Assembly: GCA_027039745.1 (NCBI GenBank)
Contig: JALUMP010000139.1
Coordinates: 1-7,089 of the forward strand
Source of the DNA: Candidatus Parcubacteria bacterium
GTDB lineage: Bacteria; Patescibacteriota; Minisyncoccia; Phycocordibacterales; GCA-2747955
Length of the DNA stretch: 7,089 bases
Reading direction: 5' to 3'
Shown piece by piece: positions 1 to 5,399 of this stretch. Position 1 is the first letter of the stretch. Every line of letters begins with the position of its first letter. Below the pieces are notes generated by a model. That model searched no databases, was not told the DNA's origin, and saw nothing but the letters and a program-made list of their open reading frames with translations. The position numbers were made by a program, and so were the translations under genes.

Positions 1-28
1 ATTTAATATTAACATAAAAAATAAACTT

Positions 29-466
29 TTATAAATAATCAGCTCTATTTATTTTTCTTCTCTGCTTTTTTTCAGAATTATGTTTTTTAGCGCTTAACCT
101 TGCTTTTTTTTCATGGAACGGCACTTTTGTTTTTCTTCTTATTTTTTTAGGCCTTAAAGCTTCTAATAGAATTTTGTCTAATTTAGATAAAACGTCATTT
201 TTGTTTTGTTTTTGGGATTTGTTGGTTTCTGATGCTAAACTAATTTTAATATCCCCATAATGTTTGATTATTTTACTTTTATCAATATCTGTAAAAGATG
301 ATTTTTCAACATCAAAAGAGAGATGAGCTTTTGTATCATTTTTATTCACGTGCTGTCCGCCAGAGCCAGAAGAGCGAGAAAAAGACCAATCCATTGCCTT
401 TTTGGAATGTTCTACAACATTTTCTATATTTTGTCTTAAAAAATCATTGTTTATTTTTTCATTCAT
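29..466 (-). CDS. arfB: ArfB/YaeJ-type peptidyl-tRNA hydrolase (ribosome rescue)
   Basis: A 145-residue protein with the release-factor catalytic motif GGQ at residues 36-38, in the context SGSGGQHVNK. It lacks the codon-recognition domains of RF1 and RF2 and ends in a long Lys/Arg-rich tail (about residues 105-141). That layout and length match ArfB, which enters ribosomes stalled on mRNAs without a stop codon: the basic tail lies in the empty mRNA channel and the GGQ loop hydrolyses the peptidyl-tRNA. The start is the only ATG before the fold; a TATAAT box ends 7 nt upstream and there is no Shine-Dalgarno, so the mRNA is probably leaderless. Its single Trp is TGG and its stop is TAA. It is divergent from the small unknown gene at 567. 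A short RF-like paralogue is the alternative, but the tail favours ArfB. Confidence 0.9.
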   Translation of the reverse strand: MNEKINNDFLRQNIENVVEHSKKAMDWSFSRSSGSGGQHVNKNDTKAHLSFDVEKSSFTDIDKSKIIKHYGDIKISLASETNKSQKQNKNDVLSKLDKILLEALRPKKIRRKTKVPFHEKKARLSAKKHNSEKKQRRKINRADYL

Positions 467-473
467 ATTTTTA

Positions 474-501
474 ATTATATAATTATTTACAACAGAGTCA
501 A
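474..501 (-). promoter_or_regulatory. Promoter of arfB
   Basis: On the minus strand, TTGACT (501-496), a 16-nt spacer and a perfect TATAAT (479-474). The -10 box ends 7 nt before the arfB ATG, so transcription should begin at or within one base of the start codon. Confidence 0.7.
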
Positions 502-502
502 T

Positions 503-559
503 TTGACTTAAAGAAAAAACAATGTAAAATTCTCACGATTAATAAGTTAAACATATAAT
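503..559 (+). promoter_or_regulatory. Promoter region of the 90-aa gene, two candidate -10 boxes
   Basis: Candidate 1 is TTGACT (503-508), a 16-nt spacer and TAAAAT (525-530), giving a leader of about 30 nt. Candidate 2 is a perfect TATAAT at 554-559, only 7 nt before the ATG, with a weak -35 (TTCTCA, 530-535, spacer 18), giving a leaderless mRNA. The TTGACT here and the divergent TTGACT of arfB form the palindrome AGTCAATTTGACT (496-508), so the two promoters share one -35 block and could be co-regulated. Which -10 is used cannot be decided from sequence. Confidence 0.5.
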
Positions 560-566
560 AAATTTT

Positions 567-839
567 ATGAACACAAAAGAAATTATTAAAAATGCCTATG
601 AGCAAAAAGGGGCTGAGTTTTTTGGAAAAGCCTCTTGTATGGCATCTGGGGCTGCTATTTTAAAAGCAATTGAAAATGGGCTTGATGGTAAATATGATCC
701 AGTGGTTGGATGAGGAATAGTTGCATGAATAGCAAGTAATATTGCATATAACAATTTAAGTAATCAAAAATCAATTACTGAAACTTTAGCTGTTGAAAAA
801 TATAAAGATAAAAAAAAAAAAAATAAAAAACCTAATTAA
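567..839 (+). CDS. Small unknown protein, 90 aa, read only with UGA as Trp
   Basis: I do not recognise this protein. It is open from ATG 567 to TAA 837-839 if the TGAs at 711-713 (codon 49) and 726-728 (codon 54) are read as Trp; the standard code would cut it to 48 residues. The N-terminal 45 residues look like a soluble amphipathic helical segment (KNAYEQKGAEFFGKASCM, then an Ala/Gly-rich stretch). Both recoded Trp lie in an apolar stretch, GWGIVAWIASNIAY (about 48-61), that could insert in or lie on a membrane. The C-terminus is very Lys-rich, with AAA/AAT runs. A promoter lies upstream and a hairpin terminator 35 nt downstream, and the 5' half has mixed third-position bases, all of which support a real gene. 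There is no Shine-Dalgarno. It could be an orphan or lineage-specific protein; no function is inferred. Confidence 0.65.
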
Positions 840-873
840 TCTTAAATACATTTAATAATAAATTTATCTTTAC

Positions 874-915
874 AAAAAACAACACAAATGTATATTATGT
901 TGTTTTTTTATTTTT
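874..915 (+). terminator. Terminator of the 90-aa gene
   Basis: An 11-bp perfect stem, AAAAAACAACA (874-884) with TGTTGTTTTTT (898-908), a 13-nt loop, then T-rich sequence to 915. Its left-arm sequence and its right arm plus tail recur almost unchanged in the hairpin at 1046-1101. Confidence 0.75.
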
Positions 916-1007
916 AACCACTAACCCCTAAAACTTCAAAAAATAGATGGTGAGTGAGGAAACGAACAAAAATATTGTGAGGTGTATAAAATATACAAAC
1001 AAGCTAA

Positions 1008-1134
1008 ATAAAACTATAAAAATTGAGGCAGTGCAAGGCAAAAATAAAAAACAACACTATGGTGTATTTGAATATACAGTGAGTGTTGTTTTTTTATTTT
1101 TAACAAAGCAATGTGTCAATTTTTATAGTTTTAT
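1008..1134. repeat. 127-bp imperfect palindrome containing the tsf terminator
   Basis: The outer arms are a perfect 19-bp inverted repeat (1008-1026 with 1116-1134); the right one overlaps the tsf stop and final bases. Inside lies the 13-bp stem AAAAAACAACACT (1046-1058) with AGTGTTGTTTTTT (1082-1094), and inside that GTGTAT/ATATAC around a TTGA loop near 1070. A-rich left and T-rich right flanks make it work as a terminator on both strands: it ends rpsB-tsf on the minus strand and stops plus-strand reading. The arms are much longer than a terminator needs. The rest of 840-1045 shows no supported gene; only another small GTGTAT-AAA-ATATAC hairpin lies at about 982-996. Confidence 0.75.
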
Positions 1135-1904
1135 ACTTCTCCGACTCCAAATCGTGTATATCTTACTATTTCTACCCCAACCTCATCTATCAACTGACCA
1201 ATAGTTTTTGATGGGTCTTTAATAAAACCTTGAGTAAGCAAAACTCTTTCTTTAAAAAATGAGTTCATTTTTCCTGCAAGAATTTTTTCTTGCATATCTG
1301 CTGGTTTATCTGCAACCTCTTCTCTAAGAGTGTCTTCTGCTTTTTGTTTTTCTCCAGCATCAATATCTGACTCAGCCAAGTATTTTGGATGTTGTGCTGC
1401 TATATGCATTGCCACATCTTTTCCAAGCTCATCTGAAACTTCACCAGAAAACTCTACAATTGCTCCAACAGAGTTATTAACGTGAATGTAAGAACCAATA
1501 TTTCCAGAATAAATTTCTGATCTAACAACCTCCATTCTTTCTCCAAATTTTTGTGTCCCCTCTGAAAGCTCCGTTTCTATAGATGGGTCATCTTCTCCAT
1601 TTTCTAACACAATAGATGCTATCTTATTTGCTACTTCTTTAAATTCATCATTGTTTGCTACAAAGTCTGTTTCGCACCCAAGTTCTAATAAAATAGCTTT
1701 ATCTCCTGTTTTTTGAAATACCACAACACCAGCTCCTAACTCTCGGTCTCCTTTTTTGGCTGCGATTTCTCCAGATTTTTTTGTAAGAGCTATTTTTGCT
1801 TTTTCTAAATCACCCCCAGCTTCTTCTAATGCAATTTTACATTGCATTATTGAAACTCCAGTTTGTCCTCTCAATTCTTTTACTGCTTTTATATCAACTG
1901 TCAT
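1131..1904 (-). CDS. tsf: Elongation factor Ts
   Basis: EF-Ts, the nucleotide exchange factor that removes GDP from EF-Tu. The 257-residue protein starts with the UBA-like domain (VKELRGQTGVSIMQCKIALEEAGGD pattern, residues about 8-32, of which the family core is LRGQTG and CKIALEEAGGDLEKA). It then carries the core-domain signature TDFVAN at 79-84, which contacts EF-Tu. The ATG at 1904 is chosen because the family fold begins at once; an in-frame GTG at 1922 would add six residues and overlap rpsB. It lies 4 nt after the rpsB stop with no Shine-Dalgarno, so it is probably translationally coupled. At 257 aa it is shorter than the roughly 280-295 aa typical of many bacteria. It contains no TGA codons. 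Confidence 0.97.
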   Translation of the reverse strand: MTVDIKAVKELRGQTGVSIMQCKIALEEAGGDLEKAKIALTKKSGEIAAKKGDRELGAGVVVFQKTGDKAILLELGCETDFVANNDEFKEVANKIASIVLENGEDDPSIETELSEGTQKFGERMEVVRSEIYSGNIGSYIHVNNSVGAIVEFSGEVSDELGKDVAMHIAAQHPKYLAESDIDAGEKQKAEDTLREEVADKPADMQEKILAGKMNSFFKERVLLTQGFIKDPSKTIGQLIDEVGVEIVRYTRFGVGEV

Positions 1905-1908
1905 AAAA

Positions 1909-2583
1909 TTATTTACAATCACTTAATAATTCTTTAATAATAATTTCTGCTGTTTTTCTTGATCTATCATTTGCAACTATTGGATATTTTATCCCTGAAA
2001 TATCGTTGTCTGTGCTTGAAATAGCAATTACATCTACCCCCATATCTTGTGCTTCTTTGATAGCGATTGCTTCATCTGCAGAGTCTACTACCACAAGAGC
2101 TTGTGGTATCTCAATCATATTAATAAGACCAAAATAATACTTTTTTAATTTTAAAATTTCCTTTTCTTTTTGAAGAGCCTCTTTTTTTGTATATTTTGAA
2201 AACTCTCCTCTTTCTGATTCTGAAATCAATCTTTTTAATTTTGTAATTCTTTTTTTGATTTCTGCAAAATTAGTTAATGTTCCACCAATTCATCTATTTG
2301 CTACATAATCAACTTTTTCACAAGAGGCTAATTCTGGGACTAAATCTTTAATAACTACTTTATTACCTACTAAAATTACTTTTTTATTTTTTGCAAAAAT
2401 TTCATGTAATCTTTCTTTTGCTGTTTCTATCTCTGAAACTGTTTTTTCTAAATTAATAATATCTACACTATCCTTCATCCCCAAGATATTTTCTTGAGTT
2501 GATGGGTGTCTTTTTGATTTTGAATATCCGAAATGTGCACCCGCGGCAAACAATTCGTCAATTATTTTACTTTTATCTGTCAT
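1909..2583 (-). CDS. rpsB: 30S ribosomal protein S2 (one UGA-encoded Trp)
   Basis: Ribosomal protein S2, a 224-residue component of the small subunit. The N-terminal AGAHFG motif (family xxGxHFG) and the motif RW-x-GGTLTN are diagnostic. The W of the latter is TGA (2290-2292, codon 98), an almost invariant Trp in S2, so the gene is intact rather than split. The start is taken at ATG 2583 (MTDKSKII). In-frame ATGs at 2598 and 2595 lie inside the -10 box of the best promoter and could not be translated from it. The predicted leader is about 4 nt with no Shine-Dalgarno. It is first gene of an rpsB-tsf operon, the usual bacterial order, and ends in TAA. Confidence 0.97.
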
Positions 2584-2593
2584 AATAGACACC

Positions 2594-2621
2594 ATCATAC
2601 CAAATCTTTCTTTTTTTTCAA
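2594..2621 (-). promoter_or_regulatory. rpsB-tsf promoter with extended -10
   Basis: On the minus strand, TTGAAA (2621-2616), a 16-nt spacer and TATGAT (2599-2594), preceded by TGG, an extended -10. The last -10 base is 11 nt from the chosen ATG, giving a leader of about 4 nt. Confidence 0.65.
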
Positions 2622-2622
2622 G

Positions 2623-2653
2623 AAAAAATCACTTAAATACATTAAGTGATTTT
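2623..2653 (-). terminator. Terminator of the M23 hydrolase gene
   Basis: A perfect 12-bp stem, AAAATCACTTAA (2625-2636) with TTAAGTGATTTT (2642-2653), and a 5-nt loop. Read on the minus strand it is followed by T residues. It lies about 50 nt after the M23 gene and just before the rpsB promoter, separating the two units. Confidence 0.8.
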
Positions 2654-2703
2654 AAAAAATACTATAATAAGGCGCTGTGCCAAAAATAAAAGTTTAAATT
2701 AAA

Positions 2704-3738
2704 TTAAAAAGGATTCCTTGCTCCACGTACCTCAAAATGTAAATGATTACCTGTTGAATTTCCAGTTGAGCCAACCTCTGCAATTTTTTGTCCTTGCACC
2801 ACTTTTTGCCCTTCATAAACGATTACCTTTGACGCATGACAATAAACTGTTTTTGCCCCATTATTATGTTTTATAACAACTCCTTTACCACATCCATAAT
2901 TTCAACCAGAACGATGTGTTGTTGTAACTGTCCCAGAAGCTGCAGCTAAAATAGGTGTGCCTCTTGGTGCTGCCATATCTACGCCATGATGCCTACTTGT
3001 AATACCTCTTACCCTAAAAGAACCTGGAACAGGGTGAGTTCAATAACCATATACTTTTTTTGTTGAATAGCGTTTATATGTTTTTCCTGTTTTTGTTTTT
3101 ATGCTTCCTGCATATTTTCTAGCTTTTGCTATTTTTGCAGCTCTTGCTTTTTTAGCTTTTGCAGCTACTTCTTTTTTAATTATTTTATCGCCACCTGGAA
3201 CAATTAATTTTTGACCAATTTTTAAATCGTCTACAATATTATTAAAAGATTTTATATCTAACTCATCTACATCATACTTCTTTGCTATTGAAGCTAGTGT
3301 ATCACCTTTTTTCACTGTGTATCTTACTCCACTTACTGGTAAAATTATTAATTCTTGATTAGGTTTGATTAATTTCCCTTTTAGTTTATTTTCAGTAATG
3401 ATCGTAGTTTCAGAAACCCCAAATTCATGAGCAATGGCATATATACTATCTCCCGGTTGAACAATATAATATCGAACCTGACTTTTTAATTCTTCATCAG
3501 AAAGAGTTTGAGCTGCTGAACTTACTAAATTGATAGATTTTGTTTTAATTACTCCATCTTTGATATCGAGATCAAAACCACCATAGCTTTCTAAGTTTTT
3601 TCTCCTATCTGTTTCATTATACGATAATAGAATGGAATTTTGAGAATTGGTTTTAGCTTTTTTTGATATAACCTGCCCAGCTTCTACATGTCCAGTATTA
3701 AACATGCTAACAAGAAAAAACAATGATACAAATAACAC
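2704..3738 (-). CDS. Secreted LysM-LysM-M23 zinc metallopeptidase (two UGA-encoded Trp)
   Basis: A peptidoglycan hydrolase of the lysostaphin/NlpD type. Numbered from the GTG at 3738 (344 aa), a hydrophobic signal or anchor spans about 1-20. Two LysM glycan-binding repeats lie at about 90-135 (YIVQPGDSIYAIAHEFGVS) and 139-181 (YTVKKGDTLASIAKKYDV), and a Lys/Ala-rich linker at 184-212. The M23 domain runs from about 233 to 344. It has all expected zinc and catalytic residues: H250 and D254 (HHGVD), H301 (YCHAS) and H332/H334 (HLHF). Trp 233 and 279 are TGA (3040-3042, 2902-2904); the standard code would remove the whole catalytic domain. The start is uncertain: the frame stays open upstream to 3802 and encodes a Lys-containing n-region but has no ATG, GTG or TTG. 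It is monocistronic, with its own terminator, and probably cleaves stem-peptide cross-links in growth or division. Confidence 0.92.
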
Positions 3739-3756
3739 TGTGTATAAAAGAAATAA

Positions 3757-3801
3757 TCATTTATTTTGTTTTATTAATATATGTTTAATAAGTAAATAAA
3801 T
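3757..3801 (-). other. Possible N-terminal extension of the M23 hydrolase
   Basis: Upstream of GTG 3738 the same frame is open back to TAA 3804-3802 if TGA 3759-3757 is Trp. It reads ILIKQNKWLFLLYTV into the known hydrophobic segment, which gives a textbook signal peptide with a basic n-region. Only ATA or ATT codons (3780, 3774, 3801) are available as starts, so use of a rare start codon, or the plain GTG, remains open. Confidence 0.4.
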
Positions 3802-3804
3802 TTA

Positions 3805-3980
3805 AGTATGACTTGCCATTGACAAACCTACACTCTATATAGACATCTGTAATGCTATCAATCATACAAAAAATGGTCAATGATGTAACTGTGGATAAAA
3901 TCTGTAAAAAGTGAAAGAAAAAAATAAAAATAATGTATTATATAATACAAAGGGAAACACCCTTTCAGTAAAAACTTTGA
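3805..3980. other. Intergenic region upstream of the M23 gene
   Basis: No gene is visible. It holds one perfect DnaA-box consensus, TGTGGATAA (3890-3898; TTATCCACA on the minus strand); the 14-bp palindrome GTATTATATAATAC (3935-3948), which offers a TATAAT on either strand; and a possible minus-strand promoter for the M23 gene (TTGATA, 16-nt spacer, TATAGA, about 3830-3860). One isolated DnaA box does not make an origin. Confidence 0.5.
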
Positions 3981-4004
3981 AAAAACACCCTAGCGGGTGT
4001 TTTT
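3949..4004 (+). ncRNA. Candidate short RNA ending in a strong terminator
   Basis: After a plus-strand TATAAT (3941-3946) come a small hairpin, AAAGGG/CCCTTT, and then a 10-bp terminator stem, AAAAACACCC (3981-3990) with GGGTGTTTTT (3995-4004), loop TAGC. AAACACCC occurs in both hairpins, so GGGTGTTT could pair with either. No plus-strand gene needs this terminator, so a ~50-nt RNA is possible. Equally, on the minus strand it may simply back up the nusA terminator. No convincing -35 is seen. Confidence 0.3.
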
Positions 4005-4023
4005 AAGTTGATAAAAATATTAT

Positions 4024-4051
4024 AAAAAAAACCGGCTAACCGGTTTTTTTT
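4024..4051 (-). terminator. nusA terminator
   Basis: CCGG (4032-4035), loop CTAA and CCGG (4040-4043), extended by eight A-T pairs on each side. It sits directly after the nusA stop and works on both strands by symmetry. Confidence 0.9.
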
Positions 4052-4052
4052 T

Positions 4053-5204
4053 TTATTCTACTTCTTCTTCGTTATTTCCATCAATAGTTTTTATATCTAT
4101 TTTCATACCAGTCAACTTGGCTGCTAGTCTAGCATTTTGCCCACCTCTTCCTATAGCTAAAGAAAATTGGTCTTCGGTAACTTCAACAATGGCTTTTTTA
4201 TGTCCTTCTTCGTCTTCTATTATTTTTATATCAAAAATTTCAGCTGGAGACAATGCTGAAATAACAAAATCTTCCTCATCTTCTAATCATTCTATTATAT
4301 CTATTCGCTCACCAGACAATTCTGATGAAACAATATTAACTCTTGATCCCGCAGAACCAACAAATGTCCCTACTGGGTCTAAATCTTCATCATGAGCCAC
4401 AACTGCTATTTTAGAGCGAAAACCTGGCTCTCTCACAATTCTTTTGATCTCCACAGCTCCATCTTGCATTTCCGGAACTTCTATTTCAAAAAGCTTTTTT
4501 AAAAAATCTGGATGAGTTCTGGATAACAAAAGCTCTGGTGCTCCATTATACCCACTTCCAACTTTTACTAATAGTGCTGCGATTCTGTCTCCAGTCTTAT
4601 ATCTTTCTGATTTTATTTGTTCTCTGAATGGTAGTATCCCCTCTGCTTTCTCTAATTCAACAAAAATAGCACCTCCTTCACTTCTTAAAACTTGCCCGTG
4701 AACAATCTCTCCCTCTTTACTACCAAAAACTTTTTGAACCTGTTTCTTTTCAGCTTCTCTAAATTTTTGTTTAATAGTTTGCTTAGCGGCTTGAGCCGCG
4801 ATTCTTCCAAAATCTAATTTCTTTTCTAACTCAAAAGAAATCTCATCCCCAGGTTCAGCATCTGCTTTAATTAATTTTGCTGAATCTAATAAAATATGTC
4901 TATTGTTAATAAACTTTATTTTACCTTCTTCCTTTTTTGCTAAAAATTCTTCTTTACTCATTTCATCAAATTCTTCTTCTGAGATAATTTGATCCTCTGT
5001 AACAACTTCTTTTATTCTAAAGAACTCAATATCACCAGAATCAGGATTGAACTTAGCTTTAATAATCTGCCCTCTTTCCCCATATTCTTTTTTGTAAGCA
5101 GAAGCCAATGAATCTTCAATAGCTGATATCACCTCTTCTTTTGAAATTCCTTTTTTCTCTTCCATCTCTGTTAAGACAGCATTTATAACTTTTAAATCAA
5201 ACAT
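4053..5204 (-). CDS. nusA: Transcription termination/antitermination factor NusA (one UGA-encoded Trp)
   Basis: NusA, the RNA polymerase-bound factor that controls pausing, intrinsic termination and antitermination. It has 383 residues in the family order: N-terminal polymerase-binding domain (about 1-125), S1 domain (about 160-230, GEIVHGQV to ELLLSRTHP), KH1 (about 240-305) and KH2 (to the end, AIGRGGQNARLAAKL). The short acidic tail replaces the C-terminal repeats of longer NusA. TGA at 4287-4289 is codon 306 in IDIIE-W-LEDEEDFVISALSPA, where NusA proteins carry a conserved Trp; without recoding KH2 would be lost. The KH1 loop reads VGSAGSR rather than the common VGxRGxR. The start is ATG 5204 (MFDLKVINAV); longer frames upstream run through the promoter. 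There is no Shine-Dalgarno. Confidence 0.96.
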
Positions 5205-5215
5205 AATTTTATTTT

Positions 5216-5260
5216 TTATCTTGTTAAAAAGAGAGACTCGGCCATAGGCGAGTCTTTCAT
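5216..5260 (-). CDS. Possible 14-codon leader peptide of nusA
   Basis: On the minus strand ATG at 5260 opens MKDSPMAESLFLTR and ends in TAA 11 nt before the nusA ATG. The start lies 8 nt after the nusA -10 box, so it would be translated leaderless. It covers the whole leader hairpin, so a translating ribosome would melt it, as in attenuation. An ORF this short could arise by chance. Confidence 0.3.
   Translation of the reverse strand: MKDSPMAESLFLTR
5226..5258 (-). promoter_or_regulatory. Hairpin plus U-tract in the nusA leader (candidate attenuator)
   Basis: A 10-bp stem, GAGAGACTCG (5231-5240) with CGAGTCTTTC (5249-5258), including one G-U pair, topped by CC/GG. Read on the minus strand it is followed by TTTTT (5230-5226). 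It is the most GC-rich hairpin near nusA and lies between promoter and start codon with no upstream gene to terminate. Attenuation sensed by NusA itself is a reasonable inference. Confidence 0.5.
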
Positions 5261-5268
5261 TTATTGAA

Positions 5269-5297
5269 ATTATATATTTTTTTTTTGAAAAAAGCAA
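5269..5297 (-). promoter_or_regulatory. nusA promoter
   Basis: On the minus strand, TTGCTT (5297-5292), a 17-nt spacer rich in A and TATAAT (5274-5269). Transcription would start near 5262, giving a leader of about 58 nt before nusA. Confidence 0.75.
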
Positions 5298-5313
5298 ACT
5301 TTTACTATATAAT
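5285..5313 (+). promoter_or_regulatory. Plus-strand promoter facing the tRNA locus
   Basis: TTGAAA (5285-5290), a 17-nt spacer and TATAAT (5308-5313), a near-consensus promoter overlapping the nusA promoter back to back. The expected start, about 5320, coincides with the first base of the 42-bp palindrome. It would transcribe the tRNA 5' duplicate, the insert and then the tRNA. Confidence 0.7.
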
Positions 5314-5319
5314 GTATTT

Positions 5320-5361
5320 TATTAAATTTTTATATTAAATATTTAATATAAAAATTTAATA
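5320..5361. repeat. Perfect 42-bp AT-only palindrome
   Basis: Two 21-nt arms (5320-5340 and 5341-5361) are exact reverse complements with no spacer; the centre reads TATTAAATATTTAATA. Every base is A or T. It may fold as a cruciform or as the 5' hairpin of the plus-strand transcript starting here. No gene lies in it. Confidence 0.95.
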
Positions 5362-5373
5362 TAAACTGTTCAA

Positions 5374-5399
5374 TAAATATCCGACAGTAGCTCAGTTGG
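5374..5399 (+). repeat. Copy 1 of a 26-bp direct repeat: duplicated 5' end of the tRNA-Ile gene
   Basis: Exactly matches 5611-5636: seven leader bases (TAAATAT) plus the first 19 bases of the tRNA (CCGACAG through the D-loop GG). The match stops inside the D loop, so copy 1 is a truncated tRNA. The copies are 237 bp apart and bracket the insert at 5400-5610, like the edges of an integrated element. Confidence 0.95.

Noticed and set aside
947..1204. 85-codon plus-strand ORF beginning MVSEETNKN
   Set aside because: It runs through the terminator palindrome and into the antisense of tsf, has no promoter or Shine-Dalgarno, and its composition is that of non-coding AT-rich DNA.
1909..2598. rpsB as two fragments or a frameshifted pseudogene
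   Set aside because: The only interruption is one TGA at an invariant Trp, in the same frame, and other genes show the same pattern; recoding explains it.
4117..4395. 92-codon plus-strand ORF inside nusA
   Set aside because: It is antisense to the conserved KH domains of nusA; Ser/Pro-rich translation typical of a shadow frame.
567..5204. UGA read as glycine (SR1/Gracilibacteria code)
   Set aside because: The S2 and NusA positions are conserved Trp, not Gly. The M23 sites could take either residue but do not require Gly.
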